A stretch of DNA of 64,000 nt from Chrysomallon squamiferum (taxonomy: Eukaryota > Mollusca > Gastropoda > Neomphalida > Peltospiridae). The translations under genes and the position numbers were made by a program. The notes below the pieces were generated by a model. It ran no database searches. It was not told the origin of the DNA and was given only the letters and a program-made list of their open reading frames with translations. Positions within the stretch are counted from its first letter, which is position 1. Every line of letters starts with the position of its first letter. Below are positions 1 to 12,708 of this stretch, one piece after another. The DNA lies in contig CM022670.1 of assembly GCA_012295275.1 (NCBI GenBank), forward strand, positions 14,971,862 to 15,035,861, read 5' to 3'.

Positions 1-730
1 TTTACTGGCTCCATTACAGCTCGGATATGTTTATTGCTCATAAATTTAAGTTCTTTTAATTTTTATCACTTAACAACACTCGTTCAAAAAACAAAAAAGA
101 AAAAAAAATGAATAAAAAATGAAACAAATAAAAATCTATGTATAATTCGTATAATAAACAATATATAACAGATACCCAGTAACTTTAAGAAAAAGTGAAA
201 TATTTTAGTGATATCTTATCAGACAGCCTTTACCTGTTTACATTGACAACAACGCATTCTTACGTCTTGCTGATCATGTCATTATAAATACGTGTATAAA
301 TATACAGAGATTTAGCTATGCAGTTCAGTTTCCTGTATATTATGTGAAAAAAAAGGTGTTATTGGCTTATCTGAAAAAACTTGGAGCGTATGTCATCAGA
401 CATTCAGACATCATTCGAGTTGTATCGGGACATCTCTATACTTACCACTCTAAGTACATCGACCCTCAGTGCTAATGTAAATAATATTCTATAGACTTTA
501 AATAAATATTTTAATAAGTAAAAAAGAACAACATCAGCAACAACAAAACAAACAAAAAATGAGTAAAAAACTGATTAATTACTAACTGACATCACAATTA
601 ATGCAGTGTTTAATTGTGGTGTTTTAAATTTAATATTTTTATTCCCCGGTACAAAAGAAAAGTATTTGCACCGAAGATAATTTCACGGTTAAGACAATGA
701 AATATTTACAGAGATCAGTCTAATGGACTA

Positions 731-958
731 ATGGACATTAAAATTTTAGATGAGGTTAGACCAACTGATAATATTTTAGGTGTGGATTTGAATCGAGCGA
801 GCGAGGACAGTTCATATCATCTGTTCCGTAACAGGTCCCCTTGCCAAAGAAACGTAAAACTGTTTTGCTGTGTTTATGTAATGTTTGCTCTGTTATATAT
901 TGCTGGTACTGCTCCAGTCTTCCCAACAGCTTGCTTAAATTATTTTAATGACTCATAG
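731..958 (+). other. 75-codon open frame repeated in all four units; coding status doubtful
   Basis: An ATG-to-stop frame of 75 codons occurs at 731-958, 5214-5441, 9690-9917 and 14220-14447. The four predicted peptides are identical except for one Asn/His difference. The middle has Cys-Cys followed by a hydrophobic stretch that could span a membrane (about residues 45-68). I do not recognise it. Conservation is not evidence here because the whole unit is nearly identical between copies. The start context (C at -3) is weak. It could be a short real gene, part of a larger spliced one, or a chance frame. Confidence 0.2.
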
Positions 959-1195
959 GTTAGGAAAACATTCTGGGTATTTTGTTTTAAAGATTCATTC
1001 ATTCAAATCGATGCAGCTTCAGAAGCTGACTCAAGGCGTCCAGTTCAGTGACTACACAGGTAATATGGTAGAGTTTACATAATAGACAAGTGCTTACTTT
1101 TCGTTGAGTCAGTTGTGTTAATCATTTGGCTTATTGACTTTACAGCAGAAGTGTTTCTATTATTGTTTTTTTTGCATGTGTGTGTATGTAAGCAT

Positions 1196-1237
<42 letters not shown>

Positions 1238-3156
1238 TTTAATATACCAATTTCATACAAGCAGTTACGAAACTTAACCGTAATCTTCTAATCGAAATTA
1301 ACAAATGTAAAGATACTGTGATTTTCGAAAGTATTTGTTTTCACAAATTAGCGCTTTGTCTTTCCCACTTCAACATCCTCATTCATCTCATTTCACTCGA
1401 GAAAGACATTATTTGTATATGATTATTATATCTTTAACGACCGGTATGTTATATTTCATCTGTATGTATCAACAGTCGTGTACCGATCGAGTTGTGTAGG
1501 AACATCACTGTAACTAACGATCAAAATAGACCGACCCTGAATATTACTGTAAATAATAGCTAGTTAGAGATGCGATCTATCAAATTTCTTACATTTGTTG
1601 ATAATGTAGAACAATCGTTCTAACAACTGGACTCGGACACATGATAATCCGGAGACTTTCGTTCAAGAATGAACAGGTTTTCGTAACTTGACTGTCAACA
1701 TTTGTACCACTGATAAAGGGCGGAGAAACAGCAGAATGCGCTTACCTGAGACAGTTAAACTTTGATCACGATAAAAAGTCCACAAACGAAACAGAAAATC
1801 GAACAGTAAGGCCAAGGCGCAGTTCACTCTTAGACAATAAAGAAAGACAAAGCTGGGATAAAATCTGAGTTTATGTGTTCAAATATTCTATAGTCCCAGC
1901 GTTTCAACTGTTCCCTTTTTTACCGAATGTGTTATTGAAGGTAAAGGGCAGGTAACTAGTGATGTTTTGAACCCGGTTTAGATCTGTATTTAGATGTCTG
2001 CCTTATGGAATGTCTGTTTTTTGGTAGCAACCACTATCATTCAACTTCGTATTTGAATAGTAATTATCTAAATATTCAAGTATTGCATGTTTAGAATGCA
2101 TATTACGTTTCTTCCATGTATACAACATATGCAGAAATATGTCTATGTATATGTATATATATGTGTGTGTTCATGTGTTTGTGTGTGTGTTTGTCTGTCT
2201 ATATGTGTGTGTATGTTTATGCATGTATTTGTATTCTTTTTAGAGCTTTTTTCTTCAGTACTCTTTCGTTTTTTTGCAGTTAACATCTATTTAAGACGAC
2301 TGATAAATGTTTCTAAATTCCTATGTTGGTAGGTCATTGTTGTTAGATGATTGCATATAATAAAAATATTTTCTAAAGTAAGTTGTATGCTGTTTAAATA
2401 AAGAAACAAATCTGTATGATTAAAGGCAAAGCTGGATCTACTTTCAATCTGACATAACTTTATTCAACACTATTATTATTATTATTATTATTATTTTATT
2501 TTTAACAAAGAAAAAGACCAATCAAACAACCACAGAATCTCCCAAAATAATAATAACAGTATAACAACATCAGGATAAAAAGAACATTTAAGAGATAATT
2601 TTTTGTTTATATTGCTTTCTTTAGATTCATTTAAAGTTAGAACTTTTAATAAAATAATAAAAACTAAATTATAAAATATTTATACTTAAAAAGTATCAAA
2701 TAAAGACTGCTGACACAAAGTTACACATTAAAGTTCATTTTTTGTTTCTTCAATGTATATTTTAAGCAGTTCTCTAAATTTTCCTCAGCTGTAAGAATGA
2801 CCGTTTGAAAGCGTAGAAATATTTGTCTTTTAAAAGGTAATTTATTTGAAGGTGTGGTTTTGTTTGTCATAATATTTAATGGAATATTAAATACTTTACA
2901 TATAACGAATATTTATTCATTAAGAATTGTGTCTCAGTTTCTGAAAATAACGACATAATTATTAGTTGGTAATTATATTTTAAACGTGCACATAAAGAGT
3001 TTTTCAAATTTTTATTTTATTCGTTATTTTTAATATATTCTACTATTTAATTGTAATGTGCATTTTTTTTTTCTAAGCATATAAATTAATGAAAAAAAAA
3101 AGAAGAAAAAAGGAAGAAAATAAAAGAAAAGATAAAAGTATTAGAGTGCATGATGT

Positions 3157-3178
3157 CACGTGGCAACGAATGACGTCA
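3157..3178 (+). promoter_or_regulatory. E-box plus CRE upstream of PLAC8 copy 1
   Basis: CACGTG (3157-3162) and a perfect palindromic CRE, TGACGTCA (3171-3178), lie 78-99 bp before the ATG; a half-CRE (TGACGCC) follows at about 3201. CACGTG is the bHLH-ZIP core and TGACGTCA the CREB/ATF core. The spacing is the same in units 2 and 3. The GGCAAC next to the E-box could also act as an RFX half-site. No TATA box is clear. Confidence 0.45.
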
Positions 3179-3255
3179 AATCAAACCGTTTGCCGGTAGC
3201 TGACGCCATTGTTTTATTTATCATTTCGTTAAGTATTTTGTAAGGCGATTTTAAA

Positions 3256-3591
3256 ATGTCAGGTTCGTGGACGTACAGTCTGTTTGGATGCTACCACGAT
3301 ATCTGTACCTGCTTCATCACGGTCATCTTCCCGTGTGTTACATTCGGAAATAATGCTTCGATGGTCGGCCATAACTGCTGTGTTTGTGCTGTGCTATACA
3401 CCATTCCCGTGCTGGACTGTTTAGCTGCATGGTCGGTGAGAAGAAAGATCCGGAAGATGAGAGGTATCAGTGGAAACTGTTTGACCGATACTTTCGCTGT
3501 GTTGGTCTGTCCTCTGTGTGCGCTGGTGCAAGAAGCCCAGGAACTTAAAGATTTGAGATCGCCAAGCGTCATCGTCATAGAACGGGAGTAG
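3256..3591 (+). CDS. PLAC8/cornifelin-family Cys-rich protein, array copy 1
   Basis: A complete intronless frame of 111 residues, the usual size for animal PLAC8 proteins (about 105-120). The single PLAC8 domain spans nearly the whole chain: Trp5, Gly11-Cys12, Cys17 and Cys19, the FPCVTFG motif at 25-31 (Cys27), the Cys-Cys-x-Cys group at 41-44, the RRKIR basic segment at 62-66, I-S-G at 71-73 followed by Asp78, and the C-terminal CPLC motif (85-88) with QEAQEL (92-97). Two hydrophobic stretches (about 16-30 and 43-58) could contact membrane. Members of this family are small Cys-rich, often membrane-associated proteins with no settled biochemical activity in invertebrates. The start has A at -3. 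Family assignment is firm; function is unknown. Confidence 0.9.
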   Translation: MSGSWTYSLFGCYHDICTCFITVIFPCVTFGNNASMVGHNCCVCAVLYTIPVLDCLAAWSVRRKIRKMRGISGNCLTDTFAVLVCPLCALVQEAQELKDLRSPSVIVIERE

Positions 3592-3651
3592 AACGTCATT
3601 TTAAAATACAAGTTTGGAAAATGTTTTAAAGAAGTCGTCAGCTTAAGTTAC

Positions 3652-3727
3652 CAAAAAAAAAAAAAAAAAAGAAAAAAGAAAAGAAAAGGAAAAGAGAAAA
3701 GAAAAAAAGAAAAGGAAAAAGAAAAAG

Positions 3728-3762
<35 letters not shown>

Positions 3763-3813
3763 AAAGAAAACTGAAATAATTAAAAAAAAAATAATAATGA
3801 AAAAACAACCCCC

Positions 3814-3869
<56 letters not shown>
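3652..3869 (+). repeat. A-rich tract and AATAAA signals downstream of copy 1
   Basis: About 60 bp after the stop, some 220 bp is almost only A with scattered G and one CCCCCC. AATAAA signals follow directly (3876-3881, 3880-3885, 3885-3890). The tract could lie in the 3' UTR, or could descend from the poly(A) tail of a retrocopy. Equivalent tracts are at 8150-8340 (AATAAA at 8353) and 12,606-12,822 (AATAAA at 12,852), with different lengths and compositions. Confidence 0.8.
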
Positions 3870-3875
<6 letters not shown>

Positions 3876-4420
3876 AATAAATAAAATAAACTTAATACGA
3901 CTAAAACAACGAACATTTAAAAAAAATATATTTAATCTGGACTTTATGAATATATGACATTAACGTTCTTAAATTACAACCATATAGATGTGTTTCTTAT
4001 ATGTGTATTTATTTATTATATATAAGTTTATTTTACAAAATGAATATAGTAATATATATGTATATGTACAATATGAATTTGTTGTTATCACTTTGTTTTG
4101 AAAATACATTTTAGAAAGTAAAAATTGTAAAATTGATCACTGAAGGGTATATATACGCATGAGGATGAAGATAGTCTCCCCTTACTGTCTCGTTCTTTAA
4201 ATATTCTCATAAATATTCTGATATCAAAATAAAGAAACTAAGTTTATATCTATCATTTACTATTTATTTATGTTTTCTCAGTTTCAAACATTTCATTATT
4301 TTGTTTTTTACTGTCTGAAAGTATTTGAAACTGGTCTGTATAGATATATCACTTTTATAATTGTGATTAAGTAACCCGTTCCCTCGGCGCCACTCCCCAA
4401 AACAAAACAATAAGAACAAA

Positions 4421-4455
<35 letters not shown>

Positions 4456-5678
4456 AAAAAGAAAATAAAAACTTCCATAATATTTGTGTATTACATTTCA
4501 CTGGCTCCATTACAGCTCGGATATGTTTATTGCTCATAAATTTAAGTTCTTTTAATTTTTATCACTTAACAACACTCGTTCAAAAAAAAAAAAAAAAAAA
4601 GAATAAAAAATGAAACAAATAAAAATCTATGTATAATTCGTATAATAAACAATATATAACAGATACCCAGTAACTTTAAGAAAAAGTGAAATATTTTAGT
4701 GATATCTTATCAGACAGCCTTTACCTGTTTACATTGACAACAACGCATTCTTACGTCTTGCTGATCATGTCATTATAAATACGTTTATAAATATACAGAG
4801 ATTTAGCTATGCAGTTCAGTTTACTGTATATTATGTGAAAAAAAAGGTGTTATTGGCTTATCTGAAAAAACTTGGAGCGTATGTCATCAGACATTCAGAC
4901 ATCATTCGAGTTGTATCGGGACATCTCTATACTTACCACTCTAAGTACATCGACCCTCAGTGCTAATGTAAATAATATTCTATAGACTTTAAATAAATAT
5001 TTTAATAAGTAAAAAAGAACAACATCAGCAACAACAAAACAAACAAAAAATGAGTAAAAAACTGATTAATTACTAACTGACATCACAATTAATGCAGTGT
5101 TTAATTGTGGTGTTTTAAATTTAATATTTTTATTCCCCGGTACAAAAGAAAAGTATTTGCACCGAAGATAATTTCACGGTTAAGACAATGAAATATTTAC
5201 AGAGATCAGTCTAATGGACATTAAAATTTTAGATGAGGTTAGACCAACTGATAATATTTTAGGTGTGGATTTGAATCGAGCGAGCGAGGACAGTTCATAT
5301 CATCTGTTCCGTAACAGGTCCCCTTGCCAAAGACACGTAAAACTGTTTTGCTGTGTTTATGTAATGTTTGCTCTGTTATATATTGCTGGTACTGCTCCAG
5401 TCTTCCCAACAGCTTGCTTAAATTATTTTAATGACTCATAGGTTAGGAAAACATTCTGGGTATTTTGTTTTAAAGATTCATTCATTCAAATCGATGCAGC
5501 TTCAGAAGCTGACTCAAGGCGTCCAGTTCAGTGACTACACAGGTAATATGGTAGAGTTTACATAATAGACAAGTGCTTACTTTTCGTTGAGTCAGTTGTG
5601 TTAATCATTTGGCTTATTGACTTTACAGCAGAAGTGTTTCTATTATTGTTTTTTTTGCATGTGTGTGTATGTAAGCAT

Positions 5679-5736
<58 letters not shown>

Positions 5737-7653
5737 TTTAATATACCAATTTCATACAAGCAGTTACGAAACTTAACCGTAATCTTCTAATCGAAATTAA
5801 CAAATGTAAAGATACTGTGATTTTCGAAGTATTTGTTTTCACAAATTAGCGCTTTGTCTTTCCCACTTCAACATCCTCATTCATCTCATTTCACTCGAGA
5901 AAGACATTATTTGTATATGATTATTATATCTTTAACGACCGGTATGTTATATTTCATCTGTATGTATCAACAGTCGTGTACCGATCGAGTTGTGTAGGAA
6001 CATCACTGTAACTAACGATCAAAATAGACCGACCCTGAATATTACTGTAAATAATAGCTAGTTAGAGATGCGATCTATCAAATTTCTTACATTTGTTGAT
6101 AATGTAGAACAATCGTTCTAACAACTGGACTCGGACACATGATAATCCGGAGACTTTCGTTCAAGAATGAACAGGTTTTCGTAACTTGACTGTCAACATT
6201 TGTACCACTGATAAAGGGCGGAGAAACAGCAGAATGCGCTTACCTGAGACAGTTAAACTTTGATCACGATAAAAAGTCCACAAACGAAACAGAAAATCGA
6301 ACAGTAAGGCCAAGGCGCAGTTCACTCTTAGACAATAAAGAAAGACAAAGCTGGGATAAAATCTGAGTTTATGTGTTCAAATATTCTATAGTCCCAGCGT
6401 TTCAACTGTTCCCTTTTTACCGAATGTGTTATTGAAGGTAAAGGGCAGGTAACTAGTGATGTTTTGAACCCGGTTTAGATCTGTATTTAGATGTCTGCCT
6501 TATGGAATGTCTGTTTTTGGTAGCAACCACTATCATTCAACTTCGTATTTGAATAGTAATTATCTAAATATTCAAGTATTGCATGTTTAGAATGCATATT
6601 ACGTTTCTTCCATGTATACAACATATGCAGAAATATGTCTATGTATATGTATATATATGTGTGTGTTCATGTGTTTGTGTGTGTGTTTGTCTGTCTATAT
6701 GTGTGTGTATGTTTATGCATGTATTTGTATTCTTTTTAGAGCTTTTTTTCTTCAGTACTCTTTCGTTTTTTGCAGTTAACATCTATTTAAGACGACTGAT
6801 AAATGTTTCTAAATTCCTATGTTGGTAGGTCATTGTTGTTAGATGATTGCATATAATAAATATTTTTCTAAAGTAAGTTGTATGCTGTTTAAATAAAGAA
6901 ACAAATCTGTATGATTAAAGGCAAAGCTGGATCTACTTTCAATCTGACATAACTTTATTCAACACTATTATTATTATTATTATTATTATTTTATTTTTAA
7001 CAAAGAAAAAGACCAATCAAACAACCACAGAATCTCCCAAAATAATAATAACAGTAAAACAACATCAGGATAAAAAGAACATTTAAGAGATAATTTTTTT
7101 TGTTTATATTGCTTTCTTTAGATTCATTTAAAGTTAGAACTTTTAATAAAATAATAAAAACTAAATTATAAAATATTTATACTTAAAAAGTATCAAATAA
7201 AGACTGCTGACACAAAGTTACACATTAAAGTTCATTTTTTGTTTCTTCAATGTATATTTTAAGCAGTTCTCTAAATTTTCCTCAGCTGTAAGAATGACCG
7301 TTTGAAAGCGTAGAAATATTTGTCTTTTAAAAGGTAATTTATTTGAAGGTGTGGTTTTGTTTGTCATAATATTTAATGGAATATTAAATACTTTACATAT
7401 AACGAATATTTATTCATTAAGAATTGTGTCTCAGTTTCTGAAAATAACGACATAATTATTAGTTGGTAATTATATTTTAAACGTGCACATAAAGAGTTTT
7501 TCAAATTTTTATTTTATTCGTTATTTTTTAATATATTCTACTATTTAATTGTAATGTGCATTTTTTTTTTCTAAGCATATAAATTAATGAAAAAAAAAAG
7601 AAGAAAAAAGAAGAAAATAAAAGAAAAGATAAAAGTATTAGAGTGCATGATGT

Positions 7654-7675
7654 CACGTGGCAACGAATGACGTCA
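7654..7675 (+). promoter_or_regulatory. E-box plus CRE upstream of PLAC8 copy 2
   Basis: CACGTG at 7654-7659 and TGACGTCA at 7668-7675, placed exactly as in unit 1 relative to the ATG at 7753. Two substitutions lie between this pair and the start codon compared with units 1 and 3; the pair itself is unchanged. Confidence 0.45.
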
Positions 7676-7752
7676 AATCAAACCGTTTGCCAGTAGATGA
7701 CGCCATTGTTTTATTTATCATTTCGTTAAGTATTTTGTAAGGCGATTTTAAA

Positions 7753-8088
7753 ATGTCAGGTTCGTGGACGTACAGTCTGTTTGGATGCTACCACGATATC
7801 TGTACCTGCTTCATCACGGTCATCTTCCCGTGTGTTACATTCGGAAATAATGCTTCGATGGTCGGCCATAACTGCTGTGTTTGTGCTGTGCTATACACCA
7901 TTCCCGTGCTGGACTGTTTAGCTGCATGGTCGGTGAGAAGAAAGATCCGGGAGGTGAGAGGTATCAGTGGAAACTGTTTGACCGATACTTTCGCTGTGTT
8001 GGTCTGTCCTCTGTGTGCGCTGGTGCAAGAAGCCCAGGAACTTAAAGATTTGAGATCGCCAAGTGCCATCGTCATAGAACGGGAGTAG
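7753..8088 (+). CDS. PLAC8/cornifelin-family Cys-rich protein, array copy 2
   Basis: An intact intronless 111-residue frame with every cysteine of copy 1. It differs from copy 1 by Lys67Glu and Met68Val in the basic segment after RRKIR, by Val105Ala near the C terminus, and by one silent change (codon 104). The charge swap at 67 gives IRE, which is also what the two - strand paralogues have. The promoter pair and A-rich downstream tract match copy 1, so it is probably expressed in the same way. Confidence 0.9.
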   Translation: MSGSWTYSLFGCYHDICTCFITVIFPCVTFGNNASMVGHNCCVCAVLYTIPVLDCLAAWSVRRKIREVRGISGNCLTDTFAVLVCPLCALVQEAQELKDLRSPSAIVIERE

Positions 8089-8148
8089 AACGTCATTTTA
8101 AAATACAAGTTTGGAAAATGTTTTAAAGAAGTCGTCAGCTTAAGTTAC

Positions 8149-8255
<107 letters not shown>

Positions 8256-8304
8256 AAAAAAAAATGAAAAAAAAAAAAAAAAAAAAATAAAAAAAAACAA
8301 CCCC

Positions 8305-8343
<39 letters not shown>

Positions 8344-10154
8344 AAAACAAACAATAAAGAATTATAAAATAAACTTAATACGACTAAAACAACGAACATT
8401 TTTAAAAAAAAAATATTTAATCTGGACTTTATGAATATATGACATTAACGTTCTTAAATTACAACCATATAGATGTGTTTCTTATATGTGTATTTATTTA
8501 TTATATATAAGTTTATTTTACAAAATGAATATAGTAATATATATGTATATGTACAATATGAATTTGTTGTTATCACTTTGTTTTGAAAATACATTTTAGA
8601 AAGTAAAAATTGTAAAATTGATCACTGAAGGGTATATATACGCATGAGGATGAAGATAGTCTCCCCTTACTGTCTCGTTCTTTAAATATTCTCATAAATA
8701 TTCTGATATCAAAATAAAGAAACTAAGTTTATATCTATCATTTACTATTTATTTATGTTTTCTCAGTTTCAAACATTTCATTATTTTGTTTTTTACTGTC
8801 TCTGAAAGTATTTGAAACTGGTCTGTATAGATATATCACTTTTATAATTGTGATTAAGTAACCCGTTCCCTCGGCGCCACTCCCCAAAACAAAACAATAA
8901 GAACAAATAAATAAATAAATAAATAAAATAAAAACTTCCATAATATTTGTGTATTACATTTCACTGGCTCCATTACAGCTCGGATATGTTTATTGCTCAT
9001 AAATTTAAGTTCTTTTAATTTTTATCACTTAACAACACTCGTTCAAAAAAGAAAAAAGAAAAAAAAAGAATAAAAAATGAAACAAATAAAAATCTATGTA
9101 TAATTCGTATAATAAACAATATATAACAGATACCCAGTAACTTTAAGAAAAAGTGAAATATTTTAGTGATATCTTATCAGACAGCCTTTACCTGTTTACA
9201 TTGACAACAACGCATTCTTACGTCTTGCTGATCATGTCATTATAAATACGTTTATAAATATACAGAGATTTAGCTATGCAGTTCAGTTTACTGTATATTA
9301 TGTGAAAAAAAAGGTGTTATTGGCTTATCTGAAAAAACTTGGAGCGTATGTCATCAGACATTCAGACATCATTCGAGTTGTATCGGGACATCTCTATACT
9401 TACCACTCTAAGTACATCGACCCTCAGTGCTAATGTAAATAATATTCTATAGACTTTAAATAAATATTTTAATAAGTAAAAAAAGAACAACATCAGCAAC
9501 AACAAAACAAACAAAAAATGAGTAAAAAACTGATTAATTACTAACTGACATCACAATTAATGCAGTGTTTAATTGTGGTGTTTTAAATTTAATATTTTTA
9601 TTCCCCGGTACAAAAGAAAAGTATTTGCACCGAAGATAATTTCACGGTTAAGACAATGAAATATTTACAGAGATCAGTCTAATGGACTAATGGACATTAA
9701 AATTTTAGATGAGGTTAGACCAACTGATAATATTTTAGGTGTGGATTTGAATCGAGCGAGCGAGGACAGTTCATATCATCTGTTCCGTAACAGGTCCCCT
9801 TGCCAAAGACACGTAAAACTGTTTTGCTGTGTTTATGTAATGTTTGCTCTGTTATATATTGCTGGTACTGCTCCAGTCTTCCCAACAGCTTGCTTAAATT
9901 ATTTTAATGACTCATAGGTTAGGAAAACATTCTGGGTATTTTGTTTTAAAGATTCATTCATTCAAATCGATGCAGCTTCAGAAGCTGACTCAAGGCGTCC
10001 AGTTCAGTGACTACACAGGTAATATGGTAGAGTTTACATAATAGACAAGTGCTTACTTTTCGTTGAGTCAGTTGTGTTAATCATTTGGCTTATTGACTTT
10101 ACAGCAGAAGTGTTTCTATTATTGTTTTTTTTGCATGTGTGTGTATGTAAGCAT

Positions 10155-10194
<40 letters not shown>

Positions 10195-12111
10195 TTTAAT
10201 ATACCAATTTCATACAAGCAGTTACGAAACTTAACCGTAATCTTCTAATCGAAATTAACAAATGTAAAGATACTGTGATTTTCGAAGTATTTGTTTTCAC
10301 AAATTAGCGCTTTGTCTTTCCCACTTCAACATCCTCATTCATCTCATTTCACTCGAGAAAGACATTATTTGTATATGATTATTATATCTTTAACGACCAG
10401 TATGTTATATTTCATCTGTATGTATCAACAGTCGTGTACCGATCGAGTTGTGTAGGAACATCACTGTAACTAACGATCAAAATAGACCGACCCTGAATAT
10501 TACTGTAAATAATAGCTAGTTAGAGATGCGATCTATCAAATTTCTTACATTTGTTGATAATGTAGAACAATCGTTCTAACAACTGGACTCGGACACATGA
10601 TAATCCGGAGACTTTCGTTCAAGAATGAACAGGTTTTCGTAACTTGACTGTCAACATTTGTACCACTGATAAAGGGCGGAGAAACAGCAGAATGCGCTTA
10701 CCTGAGACAGTTAAACTTTGATCACGATAAAAAGTCCACAAACGAAACAGAAAATCGAACAGTAAGGCCAAGGCGCAGTTCACTCTTAGACAATAAAGAA
10801 AGACAAAGCTGGGATAAAATCTGAGTTTATGTGTTCAAATATTCTATAGTCCCAGCGTTTCAACTGTTCCCTTATTTACCGAATGTGTTATTGAAGGTAA
10901 AGGGCAGGTAACTAGTGATGTTTTGAACCCGGTTTAGATCTGTATTTAGATGTCTGCCTTATGGAATGTCTGTTTTTTGGTAGCAACCACTATCATTCAA
11001 CTTCGTATTTGAATAGTAATTATCTAAATATTCAAGTATTGCATGTTTAGAATGCATATTACGTTTCTTCCATGTATACAACATATGCAGAAATATGTCT
11101 ATGTATATGTATATATATGTGTGTGTTCATGTGTTTGTGTGTGTGTTTGTCTGTCTATATGTGTGTGTATGTTTATGCATGTATTTGTATTCTTTTTAGA
11201 GCTTTTTTCTTCAGTACTCTTTCGTTTTTTTGCAGTTAACATCTATTTAAGACGACTGATAAATGTTTCTAAATTCCTATGTTGGTAGGTCATTGTTGTT
11301 AGATGATTGCATATAATAAATATTTTTCTAAAGTAAGTTGTATGCTGTTTAAATAAAGAAACAAATCTGTATGATTAAAGGCAAAGCTGGATCTACTTTC
11401 AATCTGACATAACTTTATTCAACACTATTATTATTATTATTATTATAATTTTATTTTTAACAAAGAAAAAGACCAATCAAACAACCACAGAATCTCCCAA
11501 AATAATAATAACAGTATAACAACATCAGGATAAAAAGAACATTTAAGAGATAATTTTTGTTTATATTGCTTTCTTTAGATTCATTTAAAGTTAGAACTTT
11601 TAATAAAATAATAAAAACTAAATTATAAAATATTTATACTTAAAAAGTATCAAATAAAGACTGCTGACACAAAGTTACACATTAAAGTTCATTTTTTGTT
11701 ATTTCTTCAATGTATATTTTAAGCAGTTCTCTAAATTTTCCTCAGCTGTAAGAATGACCGTTTGAAAGCGTAGAAATATTTGTCTTTTAAAAGGTAATTT
11801 TATTTGAAGGTGTGGTTTTGTTTGTCATAATATTTAATGGAATATTAAATACTTTACATATAACGAATATTTATTCATTAAGAATTGTGTCTCAGTTTCT
11901 GAAAATAACGACATAATTATTAGTTGGTAATTATATTTTAAACGTGCACATAAAGAGATTTTCAAATTTTTATTTTATTCGTTATTTTTAATATATTCTA
12001 CTATTTAATTGTAATGTGCATTTTTTTTCTAAGCATATAAATTCATGAAAAAAAATAAAATAAAAAAGAAGAAAATAAAAGAAAAGATAAAAGTATTAGA
12101 GTGCATGATGT

Positions 12112-12133
12112 CACGTGGCAACGAATGACGTCA
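12112..12133 (+). promoter_or_regulatory. E-box plus CRE upstream of PLAC8 copy 3
   Basis: CACGTG at 12,112-12,117 and TGACGTCA at 12,126-12,133, with the same arrangement as in units 1 and 2 relative to the ATG at 12,211. Confidence 0.45.
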
Positions 12134-12210
12134 AATCAAACCGTTTGCCGGTAGCTGACGCCATTGTTTTATTTATCATTTCGTTAAGTATTTTGTAAGG
12201 CGATTTTAAA

Positions 12211-12585
12211 ATGTCAGGTTCGTGGAAGTACAGTCTGTTTGGATGCTACCACGATATCTGTACCTGCTTCATCACGGTCATCTTCCCGTGTGTTACATTC
12301 GGAGATAATGCTTCGATGGTCGGCCATAACTGCTGTGTTTGTGCTGTGCTATACACCATTCCCGTGCTGGACTGTTTAGCTGCATGGTCGGTGAGAAGAA
12401 AGATCCGGAAGATGAGAGGTATCAGTGGAAACTGTTTGACCGATACTTTCGCTGTGTTGGTCTGTCCTCTGTGTGCGCTGGTGCAAGAAGCCCAGGAACT
12501 TAAAGCTTTGAGATCGCCAAGCGTCATGGTCATAGAACGGGGAGTAGAACGTCATTTTAAAATACAAGTTTGGAAAATGTTTTAA
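12211..12585 (+). CDS. PLAC8/cornifelin-family protein, array copy 3, with frameshifted tail
   Basis: An intronless frame of 124 residues. The PLAC8 domain is complete, with all cysteines kept. Compared with copy 1 it has Thr6Lys, Asn32Asp, Asp99Ala and Ile106Met. A run of GGG before the usual stop is GGGG here, so the frame shifts after Arg110, passes the normal TAG and reads 14 residues of former 3' UTR (from Gly111; residues 117-124 are KIQVWKMF) before a TAA. The added tail is basic and aromatic and has no family counterpart. Either the protein still works with a new tail, this is an early step to a pseudogene, or the extra G is an assembly error. Confidence 0.8.
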   Translation: MSGSWKYSLFGCYHDICTCFITVIFPCVTFGDNASMVGHNCCVCAVLYTIPVLDCLAAWSVRRKIRKMRGISGNCLTDTFAVLVCPLCALVQEAQELKALRSPSVMVIERGVERHFKIQVWKMF

Positions 12586-12673
12586 AGAAGTCGTCAGCTT
12601 AAGTTAAAAAAAAAAAAAAAAAAAAAAGAAAAGAAAAGGAAAAAGAAAAAAAAAAAAAAAGAAAAGGAAAAAG

Positions 12674-12708
<35 letters not shown>

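Larger units (their letters stand above)
5..4500 (+). repeat. Array unit 1
   Basis: This is a full 4496-bp unit. In order it holds an AT-rich leader, a 75-codon open frame (731-958), an AC microsatellite (1198-1236), a TG-rich stretch (about 2160-2220), a TTA tract (about 2470), the E-box/CRE pair (3157-3178), the PLAC8 gene (3256-3591), an A-rich tract (3652-3869) and a TAAA microsatellite (about 4419-4455). Apart from the PLAC8 gene I see no convincing coding sequence in the unit. A splice-donor-like CAG/GTAAGC lies on the - strand near 1748 but has no clear exon attached. Confidence 0.9.

Noticed and set aside
2087-2332. 81-codon frame in each unit (2087-2332, 6583-6828, 11,043-11,288; shorter at 15,637-15,840)
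   Set aside because: Its centre is a TG microsatellite giving Val-Cys repeats. The reading frame near its end changes with T-run length between units.
3291-3611. Open frames of 106 codons on the - strand, antisense to each PLAC8 array gene (also 7788-8108 and 12,246-12,533)
   Set aside because: They mirror the codon structure of the real gene on the + strand and show no domain; the + strand frame has the full PLAC8 cysteine pattern.
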